Assembly (NCBI RefSeq): GCF_008386695.1
Contig: NZ_VUOC01000003.1
Location: 170,419 to 234,418 of the forward strand
Reading direction: 5' to 3'
Origin: Chitinophaga agrisoli
Lineage (GTDB): Bacteria; Bacteroidota; Bacteroidia; Chitinophagales; Chitinophagaceae
DNA length: 64,000 nt
A program made the position numbers and the translations under genes. Below the pieces are notes generated by a model. It ran no database searches. It saw only the letters and a program-made list of their open reading frames with translations, and had not been told where the DNA came from. Positions 25,247 through 35,472 of the stretch are shown piece after piece (the stretch's first letter is position 1; every line of letters begins with the position of its first letter).

Positions 25247-25455
25247 CTCCGTAATCCAACCAACACCCATCATACACAACCCCACGAAATCAACTCGCCC
25301 ACCAGCACCATATAAACCGCCGGAGTAGACACTCAGGCGATGTTCATTATATAACGATAGGAAAAAGAATACGTTACACTAGCTGACACCGCAATGTTAC
25401 AACAGTATTTACCATCACTCGTTAATCCGCAGTTAATATCCACTAAGCCGGCGCC

Positions 25456-25489
25456 AAAAAAAATCCTCCACAGTACACACTGCGGAGGA
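25456..25489 (-). terminator. Orphan minus-strand intrinsic terminator
   Basis: TCCTCC-A-CAG (25464-25473) pairs with CTG-C-GGAGGA (25480-25489); on the minus strand the hairpin is followed by eight U (A-run 25456-25463). No minus-strand gene lies upstream, so it may end an unrecognised small RNA transcribed leftward. Confidence 0.65.
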
Positions 25490-25828
25490 GCGAAGTCTTG
25501 TTAGTTTGCCCAATACTGTTACCCCACTGCGCGATATGGGACAGCACCAGCATCCACCTAAAACTTACGTAAGATTAAAACCAACCATAATGGAAATTTT
25601 CAGGGTTAAACCCCGGTGTAATTTTTTACATCCAGGACGCGAACATTTTTATAATTACTTCATTTAATGATCAGGGAAAAAGACCTATAACGCACGCCGA
25701 TGCACAGGGACTAAATCATTGACAGATAAATAGCTCATAACGGGATATAAGTGCGCCATAACAGTTCACAACGTTAGGACTATTTAACCGCTTTTTTGTT
25801 AATCTCTCGTTAATGACAGGAATATCCT

Positions 25829-25966
25829 ATGTTGAAAATCAGCATGTTAACAGTTAATAGCGTTCCCTCTCAACACCAGTGCTGGATATTCCAGTACCAG
25901 CATTCGGTAAATCACTATCATAAAAAGATGATTAATTCCGCGAACTTGTTACCATTCAATAAATAG
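25829..25966 (+). CDS. Possible 45-residue leader ORF before GH29
   Basis: ATG 25829 to TAG 25964-25966, ending six bases before the fucosidase ATG. It begins MLKISMLTVNSVPSQ; the composition is ordinary and no homologue is recognised. AGGA lies 9 bases before the ATG. The tight junction would allow translational coupling, but chance cannot be excluded. Confidence 0.2.
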   Translation: MLKISMLTVNSVPSQHQCWIFQYQHSVNHYHKKMINSANLLPFNK

Positions 25967-25972
25967 CCACTT

Positions 25973-27343
25973 ATGAAGAAATGTACTTTCGTCTTACTGT
26001 GCATCTGCTTGTTCTCCTATCTCCACGCACAGGAAAAAAAGATCTTTAACGAAACACCCGAACAAAAAGAAAAACGCCTCGCCTGGTGGCAACATGACCG
26101 CTTCGGTATGTTCATCCATTGGGGACTGTACGCAATGCCCGCCCGTCACGAATGGGTAAAGAGCCGCGAACAGATCAGCGATGCCGATTACCAGAAATAC
26201 TTTGACCAGTTTAACCCTGACCTGTACAATCCCCGCGAGTGGGCGCGTATGGCCAAAGCGGCAGGTATGAAGTATGCTGTCATCACCAGCAAACATCATG
26301 AAGGCTTTTGCCTTTTTGACTCCAAATACACAGACTATAAAGCCACAAAAACGCCCTATGGTAAAGACCTCATCCGGGAATGGATAGACGCTTTCCGGGC
26401 AGAAGGACTGAAAGTAGGATTTTATTACTCGCTCATTGACTGGCACCATCCGGATTACACTATCGACCGCGTACATCCGCAACGGCCCGCCGATACCGCT
26501 GACTATAAAAAACTGAACCAGGGCCGCGATATGGCCAAGTATCGCGAATACCTGCGTAACCAGTTACGCGAAATACTCACCAACTATGGTAAGATAGATA
26601 TCCTTTGGGCAGACTTTTCCTTCCCCGGCGCCTATGGCAAAGATCATAACGACTGGAACTCCCTGGAGCTCATCAAAATGATCCGTCAGCTGCAACCCGG
26701 CATTATTATCAACGACCGCCTGGATCTGGGAGAGTATGAAGACGGGGGCGACTTTGTAACGCCAGAGCAGTATAAAGTATCAGAATGGCCCACCCGGAAC
26801 GGCAAACAGGTGCCTTGGGAAACCTGCCAGACATTCTCCGGCTCCTGGGGGTATTACCGCGATGAAACCTCCTGGAAGGATACCAAACAACTGCTCGTGC
26901 TGCTGATAGAATCTGTAAGTAAAGGTGGCAACCTCTTACTGAATGTAGGCCCCACCGCCCGCGGTACATTCGATCATCGCGCCCAGGATGCCCTGAAGGC
27001 TATGGGTGAGTGGATGCAGGTAAACAGCCGTTCCATTTATGGTTGTACCCAGGCCCCGCCGGAGTTTAAAAAACCCGATAACTGCCTGCTTACCTATAAC
27101 CCCACTACCAAACGCCTTTATGTGCATCTGCTGGACTATCCGCTGCAGAATTTCACGTTGCCCGGTTACCAGGGAAAGATAAAATATGCGCAATTCCTGC
27201 ACGATGCCTCTGAAATAAAAATGAGCGCGCCGTCGCAACATCATGCAGTAGGTAAAAGTATAGGCGAAGGGGATGTGAACTTAAGCTTACCGGTTAAAAA
27301 GCCCGATGCGGAAATACCCGTAATTGAACTGATATTGAACTAA
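25973..27343 (+). CDS. GH29 alpha-L-fucosidase, secreted
   Basis: 456 residues with a signal peptide (MKKCTFVLLCICLFSYLHAQ), so periplasmic or surface. GH29 motifs: RFGMFIHWGLYAMPARHEW, YAVITSKHHEGFCLFDSKYT, VGFYYSLIDWHHPDY and the nucleophile strand DILWADFSFPG with Asp at about residue 214. It releases alpha-L-fucose; linkage preference is not readable. It is transcribed alone, ends at a strong terminator (27362-27404) and lies beside the sigma/FecR/Sus locus without obvious co-transcription. Confidence 0.94.
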   Translation: MKKCTFVLLCICLFSYLHAQEKKIFNETPEQKEKRLAWWQHDRFGMFIHWGLYAMPARHEWVKSREQISDADYQKYFDQFNPDLYNPREWARMAKAAGMKYAVITSKHHEGFCLFDSKYTDYKATKTPYGKDLIREWIDAFRAEGLKVGFYYSLIDWHHPDYTIDRVHPQRPADTADYKKLNQGRDMAKYREYLRNQLREILTNYGKIDILWADFSFPGAYGKDHNDWNSLELIKMIRQLQPGIIINDRLDLGEYEDGGDFVTPEQYKVSEWPTRNGKQVPWETCQTFSGSWGYYRDETSWKDTKQLLVLLIESVSKGGNLLLNVGPTARGTFDHRAQDALKAMGEWMQVNSRSIYGCTQAPPEFKKPDNCLLTYNPTTKRLYVHLLDYPLQNFTLPGYQGKIKYAQFLHDASEIKMSAPSQHHAVGKSIGEGDVNLSLPVKKPDAEIPVIELILN

Positions 27344-27361
27344 AATATAGTTAATAACAAC

Positions 27362-27404
27362 GCTGGCCCGGAACATTCTTTTATTGCAGAATGTCCGGGC
27401 CAGC
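27362..27404 (+). terminator. Strong hairpin after GH29
   Basis: GCTGGCCCGG-A-ACATTCT (27362-27379) pairs with AGAATGT-CCGGGCCAGC (27388-27404), 17 bp with one bulged base. Only short T-runs follow; a probable terminator. Confidence 0.8.
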
Positions 27405-27947
27405 CCTATTTAGTATAGTACGATCAGCAATCATCATAATGCTGCAATAAACACCAACAGGTCCAATGCAACACGCGTCCAAAAGTCTCACAGCCTTACC
27501 TCACAAAACTAACAACACAGCATTGTTAATGCCTCAACGCATCAACGACAAACATGCATGCACATGCCTGCTTTGATCATAAATCTTCTAAATAATATGA
27601 GTTGCAACAATAGTTTAAGATGCTTATTTTAGTACTATGGATTTCCGGAGTAGGATGTGTAATTGACCCAAAATAAGCGATTGAATGTAAATTAGTTGTC
27701 CCTTTTAGCTATTTGGCCTTCCCACTATCCACGTATTGTTATTATAATTAATATAGATTAAATTGCTTATTAATATTTTTTTAAAAACCATATGACTATC
27801 CGATTGACTGCTGAGGGTATTTGTTTCAAATTTGTTTCGTTGTAGAGATTGTGTCCTCATTAATTTAAGATTTAAGGGCCTTACGTCATTGAGAACTTGC
27901 AGTACTGTGAGAAGATTTCACAAAATATTAAACCCAAAAGAAACATT
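27405..27947. other. Intergenic before the sigma/Sus locus
   Basis: Moderately AT-rich and ORF-free. It holds an inverted repeat GCTTATTTT/AAAATAAGC (27622-27630 and 27670-27678) with a 39-base loop. No consensus promoter was found, which is consistent with use of an alternative sigma. Confidence 0.5.
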
Positions 27948-28541
27948 ATGAAAAAAGTGCGGCGTGATACCGCAGGCCACTTGAATGGAACTAATATCCT
28001 GGAAGTTGCCGGCACGCATAGCGATACCCAATTATTTGTTCAACAGCTTGCAAAGGACATATGCAACATTTTTTTTATGGATGTTGATATTCCTGGTGTA
28101 ACAGCAGTTGAAGCGGCCAGCATTGTAAAGGCCGCCTACCCGGAAATGAATGTATTGCTATTGGCCGTAAATAAGGATAGCCATTCCGTTACCAGCGTAT
28201 CGCCGCGTTCCATCGTCTATGAAGAACAAGGGCCCTCGCCCGCATCGCTATCAGCATTCATCAGTCAGGTCTATGATGCAGCAGTGGAGCATAACATTGC
28301 CGCTGTGCAAAAAGTGCTCGCCTTTATCAACCGCCGGGCACAGCACGATATTACACAGTACGGTCTTTCTCCCCGTGAGCAGGAAGTACTGGACCGTCTG
28401 GTAGATGGACACACTTACAAAAAGATAGCGGAGCTTTGTCATATCAGCGTAGGCACTGTACGTTCCCATATCATGAACATCTATCGCAAGCTGGAGGTCA
28501 ACTCCCGCAGCGCTGCTATCGTGAAGGCAATGAGGGGATAA
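27948..28541 (+). CDS. LuxR/NarL-type transcriptional regulator with receiver-like domain
   Basis: 197 residues from ATG 27948. The N-terminal half resembles a shortened receiver domain: FMDVDIPGVTAVEAA matches the phospho-acceptor region (MDxxMPG) of response regulators, but the preceding acidic pair and the conserved Lys are not obvious, so phosphorylation is doubtful. The C-terminus is a clear LuxR-type HTH: LSPREQEVLDRLVDGHTYKK, then IAELCHISVGTVRSH. The gene lies 26 bases before a sigma factor gene, so it probably belongs to the locus and may control it. Confidence 0.85.
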   Translation: MKKVRRDTAGHLNGTNILEVAGTHSDTQLFVQQLAKDICNIFFMDVDIPGVTAVEAASIVKAAYPEMNVLLLAVNKDSHSVTSVSPRSIVYEEQGPSPASLSAFISQVYDAAVEHNIAAVQKVLAFINRRAQHDITQYGLSPREQEVLDRLVDGHTYKKIAELCHISVGTVRSHIMNIYRKLEVNSRSAAIVKAMRG

Positions 28542-28567
28542 CTCTTTTTTCCTTAACTTGCCGCATC

Positions 28568-29170
28568 ATGGCCTTACGATCTTGGGAAGGGGACTCCGCA
28601 ACATGGCAGCTTTTTCTGGAAGGTAACAGGGACGCCTTTGCAACCTTATATGCCAGCTTTGCGCCGTTATTATATAATTACGGCTGTAAGCAGTGTGCAG
28701 ATCCGCGTCTGGTCGAGGACTGTATACAGGATGTATTCGAATACCTGCTGGATCATCGTACCCGGCTTTCTCCTGTTGATAATGTAAGAGCTTACTTATT
28801 AAAGGCATACCGGCGCGCGCTGTTGCGGAAAATAAGCAATGTGCGCAAAAATATACCCGCCGCCTTACCGGACGATGCCTGCTTCGAGGCTGTCATTTCC
28901 CCCGAAAGCGCTTTAATAGCCCGGCAATCTAACCTGCACCGCCGGGAAAAAGTAAAGCATGCCCTCAGGGAACTGCCTCCCCGTATGAAAGAAGCCCTGT
29001 TTCTCCGCTTTTATGAAAATCTTTCCTTTGACGATATCGCGGCCATTATGGATATTGATCAGAGATCAGTCTACAAAATGATCTATAAAGCCTTTGATAA
29101 GCTGCGTCAGCAGCTGGCAGATTTCCCCCTGTGGACATTACTGGCCCTGCTGGTCAGGTTACCCGGTTAA
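28568..29170 (+). CDS. ECF-type RNA polymerase sigma factor
   Basis: 200 residues from ATG 28568. Region 2 shows LVEDCIQDVFEYLLDHRTRL and VRAYLLKAYRRALLRK; region 4 shows ALRELPPRMKEALFLRFYEN followed by LSFDDIAAIMDIDQRSVYKM, the HTH that reads the -35 element. It is followed by a FecR-type anti-sigma and a SusC receptor with an STN domain, the classical trans-envelope signalling order in which glycan binding at the outer membrane frees the sigma to transcribe the sus genes. An in-frame upstream start would overlap the regulator gene and is unlikely. Confidence 0.92.
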   Translation: MALRSWEGDSATWQLFLEGNRDAFATLYASFAPLLYNYGCKQCADPRLVEDCIQDVFEYLLDHRTRLSPVDNVRAYLLKAYRRALLRKISNVRKNIPAALPDDACFEAVISPESALIARQSNLHRREKVKHALRELPPRMKEALFLRFYENLSFDDIAAIMDIDQRSVYKMIYKAFDKLRQQLADFPLWTLLALLVRLPG

Positions 29171-29326
29171 CGCTCCCTGCTCCGCTTATAAACTTTGCGT
29201 ACACTTTTTTGTTGTAGTGGATGGAAGCCTTGCCCCGCAACAGAAAAAAAAATTGCTCCCGGAAGGGATAAAACCCGGCAGACGCTCCTCTATATAATAA
29301 ACCTAAACCCAACCTGCGCTGTTGCT

Positions 29327-30355
29327 ATGGAATGGAAGGATTATGCAGACTTTACAGTAGCCGATTTCCTGGCAGATGATTTCTTCATGGAATGGGTACT
29401 GCGTCCTAATGATGAAAACCAGGTTTTCTGGCAGGACTGGCAACAACATTACCCGGAAAAACAGGCGATAATAACAGAGGCAAAGGCCATGCTGTTATCG
29501 CTGGAATATAACAGGCATAACATGCCTGCAGAAAGTTACGATCGTATATGGCATGCCCTTCATGATAAGATGGGTAATGCCATGCCGGAAACCATGCATT
29601 ATGATCGGAGCCACCACCGCCGGAGATGGCGTAAAGCCGCCATCTTTTCCGGCGTGTGTGGTATGCTGGCCCTGGGCGCCTTCTGGCTCTTCAAACAACA
29701 GGATAAACGGGCGGTATACACCAGCCAGTTTGGCGAGAACCGCCGCCTGTTGCTGCCGGATAGCTCTATCGTGATACTGGGCCCCCATTCCGCCCTCAAA
29801 GCAACGGCCTTCTCACGCAAGGCCGGCGCCCGGGAAGTATGGCTGGATGGTGAAGCCTACTTTATGATAAAACCAGACCCGCATAATGCCCAACCTTTCA
29901 TGGTGCATGCAGGAAAACTGGATATCGAAGTACTGGGCACGGAATTTAATGTGAATAATTACAACGGACGCCCGCAGGTGGTACTGCACAGCGGACGGGT
30001 AGCGCTACGGGACAATTCATCCAGGAAAAAGGAACGTATTGTCATGGAGCCGGGAGAACTGATAGAATACAGTACAGGAAACCACTACACACGCAAAAAA
30101 GTTACAACAGAAAAATATCTGGCCTGGGTAAATCACACATTGGTATTTGATAACGCCAGCCTGGAAGAGGTAGCTGCGCAACTGCAGAATAAATATGGTA
30201 TCCAGGTGTTGTTTGCAGACAGCACCCTGCCCCGGGAACAATTCAGCGCCACCTTAGAGCAGGCAGATCATACAGTAGTGCTGAAAGCCATAAAAGAAGC
30301 TTTCGGCATACAGCTTACCCAGCAGGATGATCACACATTTTTACTCAGCCGTTAA
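29327..30355 (+). CDS. FecR-type anti-sigma factor
   Basis: 342 residues from ATG 29327. A cytoplasmic N-terminal region of about 100 residues (FMEWVLRPNDENQVFWQDW) binds the sigma; one membrane helix follows at about 104-121 (AIFSGVCGMLALGAFWLF); then the periplasmic FecR domain (TSQFGENRRLLLPDSSIVIL, REVWLDGEAYFMI, DIEVLGTEFNVNNY, HSGRVALRD) and a C-terminal STN-interacting domain (LVFDNASLEEVAAQLQNKYG). The cognate sigma is upstream and the receptor downstream. An upstream in-frame frame carries no plausible start region. Confidence 0.95.
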   Translation: MEWKDYADFTVADFLADDFFMEWVLRPNDENQVFWQDWQQHYPEKQAIITEAKAMLLSLEYNRHNMPAESYDRIWHALHDKMGNAMPETMHYDRSHHRRRWRKAAIFSGVCGMLALGAFWLFKQQDKRAVYTSQFGENRRLLLPDSSIVILGPHSALKATAFSRKAGAREVWLDGEAYFMIKPDPHNAQPFMVHAGKLDIEVLGTEFNVNNYNGRPQVVLHSGRVALRDNSSRKKERIVMEPGELIEYSTGNHYTRKKVTTEKYLAWVNHTLVFDNASLEEVAAQLQNKYGIQVLFADSTLPREQFSATLEQADHTVVLKAIKEAFGIQLTQQDDHTFLLSR

Positions 30356-30449
30356 AACCAACGGCTAACCATTAGCCACCGCTGTATACAAGGCAGCGCT
30401 AATAGTTAACAGCTTCAAGAAATCTACTCGTAAACAAAAAAAGATCGTT
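30356..30449. other. FecR-SusC gap with small palindrome
   Basis: GGCTAA-CCA-TTAGCC (30362-30376) forms a 6-bp hairpin related in wording to the ATTAGC palindromes elsewhere. No promoter consensus is seen, so susC may depend on the local sigma. Confidence 0.45.
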
Positions 30450-33400
30450 ATGAAAGTAAAAGGTACTCACAAGGGTAATACCTTCCTGGTGCTGGCCCTG
30501 CTCGCCTCATTTAATATGCAGGCTCAGGATCTGGCCTTCAGGCGCCCTCAATCCGCCAATTCGGATACGCCGCTTCCCTCATCCAGAACAGGTACCATCC
30601 CGCTGCGGTCGGCCCTGCACAAGCTCGAAAAAACATACCGCATCAATTTTGCTTATAATGCCCGCCTCGTGGCAGACAAACAAGTGCCGGCCACCGCGGT
30701 GAATGATGGCCGCAATACCCCCCTGCCGGATGTGTTACAGGCATTACTATCGCCGCTGGAACTGCAATACACACAGATCGATCCTACCGTATATGTTATA
30801 AAAGCCCGCGGCAGCCAGGAAAACACCCAGTTGGCTACCCCGGCAGAAACCATCACAGACATACAGGCCGCGCCGGTAAAAGGTACGGTGACCGATAAGG
30901 CAGGTACGCCGCTCATTGGCGTTACCGTACGGGTAAAAGGCACAAATACGGGGGCTACCACCGGACCGGACGGCAGCTTTACCGTTAATCTCCCGGAAGG
31001 GAAAGATACCCTCCAAATCTCCTATCTGGGCTATCAATCCCAGGAAATAGCAGTGGCTGGCAGGGCTACGGTGAATATCGTGCTGCAGTCAGGAGAAAGC
31101 CAGCTGGAACAAGTAGTAGTAATAGGATATGGCACCCAGCGTAAGCGGGACCTTACCGGCTCCATTGCCAGCGTAAAAGGGGAGGAGCTGGCCAAACAAC
31201 CGGTGCTCACCGCTACCCAGGCCGCACAGGGTAAGATTGCCGGGGTGCAGATCATTACCTCCGGACAGCCTAACAGCCAGCCGCAGATCAGGGTACGCGG
31301 TACCGGTTCCGTAATGGCCGGCGCCAACCCGCTGTATGTAGTGGATGGGGTGTTGACAGATGATATCCGCAACATCAACAGCGCAGATATCGTAAATATG
31401 GACGTGCTGAAAGATGCGTCTGCCGCTATTTACGGCGTACGTGCCGCCAACGGCGTGGTGATCATCACCACCCGCAAAGGCCGCGCAGGCAAAACAGAAG
31501 TACGCTATGACGCCAATGCCGGTTTCCGCGAGGCCGCCAGCCTCGTAAAGATGGCAGACAGGAACCAGTATATAGACTACATTAAGGATGCGGCGCCCAC
31601 CAAGGACCCCATCAATGATCCCAATGTATATCCCGGCTCTACTAACTGGTATGATGCCACGTTAAGGAAAGCCTTCCAGATGAATCACAACCTGTCCGTA
31701 TCCGGCGGTTCAGATAAACATACCTACTTCTTTAGCGGAGGTTTTATACAGGATGATGGTATCATCAAGACCAATACTTTCCGCCGCTTTACGCTGCGCG
31801 CCAATAATGACGTAAACATCTCTGATCAATGGAAGTTCAGCACCCAGCTGTCCTATTCCCGTGGGGATGGCCGTAACGTAGACCTCAATGGCGTGTATGG
31901 TAATATCTACCGTGCAGCGCCCATTATCGACCCGGAAGAGAATGGCCGCTACGGCAACACCTCCGCATGGGGCAACGTAGCCAACCCTTTATTATCACTC
32001 GATAAAAGGAACTACCGCCAGCAGGATAGCCGCCTGCAAGGCAACCTGGCCCTGGAGTTTACACCCATCAAAGCCCTGAAGTTCCGTTCCGCCTTTAATG
32101 CAGACCTGCGCTGGGGCAATGACCGCATCTACAGCTATAAGTACGTGAACGATGATAAGACCTTCCTGACGGCTGGCGGTAACCAGCGCGTGGATAACGC
32201 TACCCTGGTACAGGACAACTCCCGCCAGCAGGGATGGGTATGGGATAACACGGCAACATACGATCAAACCTTTGGCAAACACTCCTTTACCTTACTGGCA
32301 GGTTCCGTAACAGAAGGTTTCTATAGCACTTACCTCACCGGTACCCGTATTAATGTGCCGGAAAGCGAAGACCTCTGGTACCTGGACCTGGGTAATCCGG
32401 ATGTACAGTCCCGCCTGAATAACGGCGGCGATAAATATGCCCGCCAATCCTTTGTAGGCCGTTTGAACTATGGATATGACAGCCGTTACCTGTTAAGCGC
32501 CTCCATCCGTGCAGATGGTAGCTCCAAGTTCCGCCAGCGCTGGGGTTACTTCCCCACCGTAGGCCTGGGCTGGGTGATCTCACAGGAAGATTTCCTGAAA
32601 GACTCCAAGGTGTTCAATTTCCTGAAACTCAGGGGCAGCTGGGGCATCCTGGGGAACGATAATATTCCCACCAATGCCTATATCAACACCGCTACGCCCA
32701 ATCTGCCCTATTTTTATGATAACGTTATTACCCTGGGTAGTGCCCTGCAGGATACCAAAGATGCTAACCTGAAATGGGAGTCCACCAACCAGTTTGATTT
32801 TGGCGTGGAATTCACACTGCTCGATAACCGCTTAAGCGGCGAAGTGGATTACTACAACAAGAAAACCAAAGATGCGCTGGTAGTAGTGAATATACCCAGT
32901 ATCCTGGGTGATCCTAATAACACCTACATCACCAACGCAGCCTCCTTCAAGAACACAGGTTACGAGATCTCCCTGAACTGGAAGGATAACATCACCAAAG
33001 ACCTGAGTTACAGCATAGGCGGCAACATTACCTTTAATAAGAACGAGATCACCAACCTGGCCGGTGGCCAGGCCCTGTTAGGTGGTGGCGTGGGCCAGCA
33101 AAGTTTTGTAACGCGCACGGATAATGGTCAGCCCGTAGCCAGCTTCTATGTGCTGGAATCGCTGGGCGTTTTCCAGAGCCAGGCGGAAATAGATAGCGAT
33201 CCTAACATAACCAACGACCCGAACAGGACTACCAATGATCCCAACCGCAAGATCAAACCCGGCGACCTAAAGTATAGAGATGTCAGCGGGCCTACCGGTA
33301 AGCCGGATGGCGTGATCGATGCAAACGACAAACAATACTTCGGATCCTATCAGCCTAAATACTTTTATGGCTTTAACCTGGGCTTGAACTACAAAGGCTT

Positions 33401-33917
33401 TGACCTCACGGCGGACTTTTATGGCAATGGCGGTAATAAAATTTATAATGGTAAAAAGGCATTCCGCTTTGAGACCACAGATAATATAGAAGCAGATTTT
33501 GCGGATCATCGCTGGAAAGCAGACAGGCCTTCTACAACAGATCCCCGGTTGCTGACTTCCGCTTTGCCGGCATCCACCTATTTCCTGGAATCCGGCGCGT
33601 TCCTGCGTTGTAATAACCTTACGCTGGGGTATTCCTTCTCTCCGGAAAAGATGAAAGCCATTGGCATCACTCGCTTCCGCGTATACCTTACTTCGCAGAA
33701 CCTGTTTACCCTCAAAAAGTTCAGCGGCTTTACGCCTGAGCTGCCGGGTGGCACTATCGATTTTGACAACAGCATCAATAACAGGACTACCCACCCTTCC
33801 AGTGGTACCGCCGCAAACAATACCAATAATACCAGCGGTATTCTGGATGCGGGTATTGAGCTGAATGCCTATCCTACCACCCGTACGTTTGCCTTTGGCG
33901 TAAATGTTTCATTCTAA
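30450..33917 (+). CDS. SusC-family TonB-linked receptor with STN domain
   Basis: 1155 residues; the outer-membrane barrel that imports oligosaccharides with its SusD lid. Order: signal peptide; STN domain at about 45-115 (IPLRSALHKLEKTYRINFAY), which signals to FecR; carboxypeptidase-like domain at about 145-215 (VKGTVTDKAGTPLIGVTVRV); TonB-box region EQVVVIGYGTQRKRDLTGSI; plug domain with PLYVVDGVLTDDIRNINSAD and VLKDASAAIYGVRAANGVVI; long barrel ending in FAFGVNVSF. The STN domain together with the upstream sigma and FecR genes indicates substrate-induced self-activation. susD starts 10 bases after its stop. Confidence 0.97.
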   Translation: MKVKGTHKGNTFLVLALLASFNMQAQDLAFRRPQSANSDTPLPSSRTGTIPLRSALHKLEKTYRINFAYNARLVADKQVPATAVNDGRNTPLPDVLQALLSPLELQYTQIDPTVYVIKARGSQENTQLATPAETITDIQAAPVKGTVTDKAGTPLIGVTVRVKGTNTGATTGPDGSFTVNLPEGKDTLQISYLGYQSQEIAVAGRATVNIVLQSGESQLEQVVVIGYGTQRKRDLTGSIASVKGEELAKQPVLTATQAAQGKIAGVQIITSGQPNSQPQIRVRGTGSVMAGANPLYVVDGVLTDDIRNINSADIVNMDVLKDASAAIYGVRAANGVVIITTRKGRAGKTEVRYDANAGFREAASLVKMADRNQYIDYIKDAAPTKDPINDPNVYPGSTNWYDATLRKAFQMNHNLSVSGGSDKHTYFFSGGFIQDDGIIKTNTFRRFTLRANNDVNISDQWKFSTQLSYSRGDGRNVDLNGVYGNIYRAAPIIDPEENGRYGNTSAWGNVANPLLSLDKRNYRQQDSRLQGNLALEFTPIKALKFRSAFNADLRWGNDRIYSYKYVNDDKTFLTAGGNQRVDNATLVQDNSRQQGWVWDNTATYDQTFGKHSFTLLAGSVTEGFYSTYLTGTRINVPESEDLWYLDLGNPDVQSRLNNGGDKYARQSFVGRLNYGYDSRYLLSASIRADGSSKFRQRWGYFPTVGLGWVISQEDFLKDSKVFNFLKLRGSWGILGNDNIPTNAYINTATPNLPYFYDNVITLGSALQDTKDANLKWESTNQFDFGVEFTLLDNRLSGEVDYYNKKTKDALVVVNIPSILGDPNNTYITNAASFKNTGYEISLNWKDNITKDLSYSIGGNITFNKNEITNLAGGQALLGGGVGQQSFVTRTDNGQPVASFYVLESLGVFQSQAEIDSDPNITNDPNRTTNDPNRKIKPGDLKYRDVSGPTGKPDGVIDANDKQYFGSYQPKYFYGFNLGLNYKGFDLTADFYGNGGNKIYNGKKAFRFETTDNIEADFADHRWKADRPSTTDPRLLTSALPASTYFLESGAFLRCNNLTLGYSFSPEKMKAIGITRFRVYLTSQNLFTLKKFSGFTPELPGGTIDFDNSINNRTTHPSSGTAANNTNNTSGILDAGIELNAYPTTRTFAFGVNVSF

Positions 33918-33927
33918 AAAAATCGTC

Positions 33928-35448
33928 ATGAAGAATATACATAAAAGCATGTTGATAAAGGCTGTTTGCACGGGACTTATCCTGTCTGCCGTGCTGATCG
34001 CCTGTAATAATTACCTGGATGTAAAACCGCAGGGCCAGATAGACGAAGACGCTGCCACCAGCGATCCGGAAGCGGCGCAGAACCTGGTAACCGGTATCTA
34101 CAACGATATGTGGCTGGGAAATATCCATGGCTTCCCCTATGTAGGCATCAGCAGCATTACCTCTGATGATGCAGATAAGGGCAGTTACGCTGATGATGGT
34201 GCACAAACCTATGGCTTGCTGGATAACCTGACCATGACGGCTGATCTTACGCTGCTCAATGATGTATGGTCTGGCTATTACCAGGCCATTGCCAGGGCCA
34301 ATAAAGCCCTGCAGGTGCTGGAGCCCGCTACTATTGATGCAGGCCTGAAAAGCCGTTTACAGGGAGAAAGCCGTTTCCTGCGTGCCTACTTTTACTTTAA
34401 CCTGGTGCGTATGTTTGGCGGAGTGCCTTTGATAGATAAGATCCTTACGCCGCAGGAAGCGGCCACCGATAAATACCAGGTAAAAGCCAGTAAAGAGGCC
34501 ATTTATCAATTCATCCTGGCCGACCTGGAGTTTGCCCTGGCCAATCTGCCCATTAAGGGAGATTCCAATACTAAAACAGGCAAAGCGAACAAAGGGGCCG
34601 CCGCAGCCTTACTGGCAAAAGTGAGCCTCTACCAGCAGAACTGGCAGCGCGCATTCAGCCTTACAGATTCGATCATCACCGGTAAAGTGGGCGCCTATTC
34701 ACTGTTGCCCAACTATGCGGATATCTGGCGCGAAACCGGTGAAAATGGTCCGGAATCCATCTTCGAAGTACAGACTGGTATCAACGCCTCCTGTGATGCC
34801 GCTATTGATATCTACACCGTTTGCCAGGGGCCCCGCGCCGGCGGTAAAGGCGGTTGGGCAGATCTGGGCTTCGGTTTCAATAACCCTTCCCAAACCCTGC
34901 TGGATGCCTATGAGCAAGGCGATAAACGCCGGGATGCCACGGTAATATTCATAAATCCGGGCGGTACCGTACTATGGGATGGTTTCCGTGTACCCGGCCG
35001 CGATAGCGTACAGAACGACCGGTACAACTATAAGGCCTATCACAGCCGCACCCGGGAACAGAATTGCGGCAATAATGACCGTCTGCCCAAGAACCTGCGC
35101 ATTTTGCGCCTGGGCGAAATGCTGCTGATCCATGCAGAAGCCGCCCTGGCCCTGGGTAATAGCGGCCCCGCCGTATCAGACATCAACCAGCTGCGTGCGC
35201 GTGCTGGCCTCACCCCTAAAGGCACGGTCACCCGTGCGGATGTATGGCACGAAAGAAGGGTAGAAATGGCCATGGAGCACGACCGCTTCTTTGACCTCAT
35301 CAGGCAGGACGCCCTGGTACCCGGCACAGCTGCAGCTGCATTTGCTGCACACGGCAAAACATTTGCCGCCAGGAACCAGGTATTCCCCATACCCGCTACA
35401 CAAATACAGTTTAGTCAGGGAAAACTGACACAGAATACCGGATACTGA
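33928..35448 (+). CDS. SusD-family outer-membrane glycan-binding lipoprotein
   Basis: 506 residues from ATG 33928. The lipoprotein signal ends LSAVLIAC with the Cys to be lipidated, then NNYLDVKPQGQIDEDA. RagB/SusD features: AQNLVTGIYNDMW, GESRFLRAYFYFNLVRMFGG, and the C-terminal LRLGEMLLIHAEAALALG and RRVEMAMEHDRFFDLIRQ. It closes over the SusC barrel and binds glycan at the cell surface. An in-frame Met 24 bases upstream would overlap susC and would lengthen the signal peptide unnaturally. Confidence 0.96.
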   Translation: MKNIHKSMLIKAVCTGLILSAVLIACNNYLDVKPQGQIDEDAATSDPEAAQNLVTGIYNDMWLGNIHGFPYVGISSITSDDADKGSYADDGAQTYGLLDNLTMTADLTLLNDVWSGYYQAIARANKALQVLEPATIDAGLKSRLQGESRFLRAYFYFNLVRMFGGVPLIDKILTPQEAATDKYQVKASKEAIYQFILADLEFALANLPIKGDSNTKTGKANKGAAAALLAKVSLYQQNWQRAFSLTDSIITGKVGAYSLLPNYADIWRETGENGPESIFEVQTGINASCDAAIDIYTVCQGPRAGGKGGWADLGFGFNNPSQTLLDAYEQGDKRRDATVIFINPGGTVLWDGFRVPGRDSVQNDRYNYKAYHSRTREQNCGNNDRLPKNLRILRLGEMLLIHAEAALALGNSGPAVSDINQLRARAGLTPKGTVTRADVWHERRVEMAMEHDRFFDLIRQDALVPGTAAAAFAAHGKTFAARNQVFPIPATQIQFSQGKLTQNTGY

Positions 35449-35472
35449 TTTATTAAAGGATAAACGGACAGC

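Larger units (their letters stand above)
25247..25972. other. Gene-poor region before the second fucosidase
   Basis: AT-rich with many GTTAAT/TTAAC words. It holds the minus-strand terminator at 25456-25489 and one possible 45-codon leader ORF (25829-25966). No consensus promoter was found for the fucosidase gene. Confidence 0.5.
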
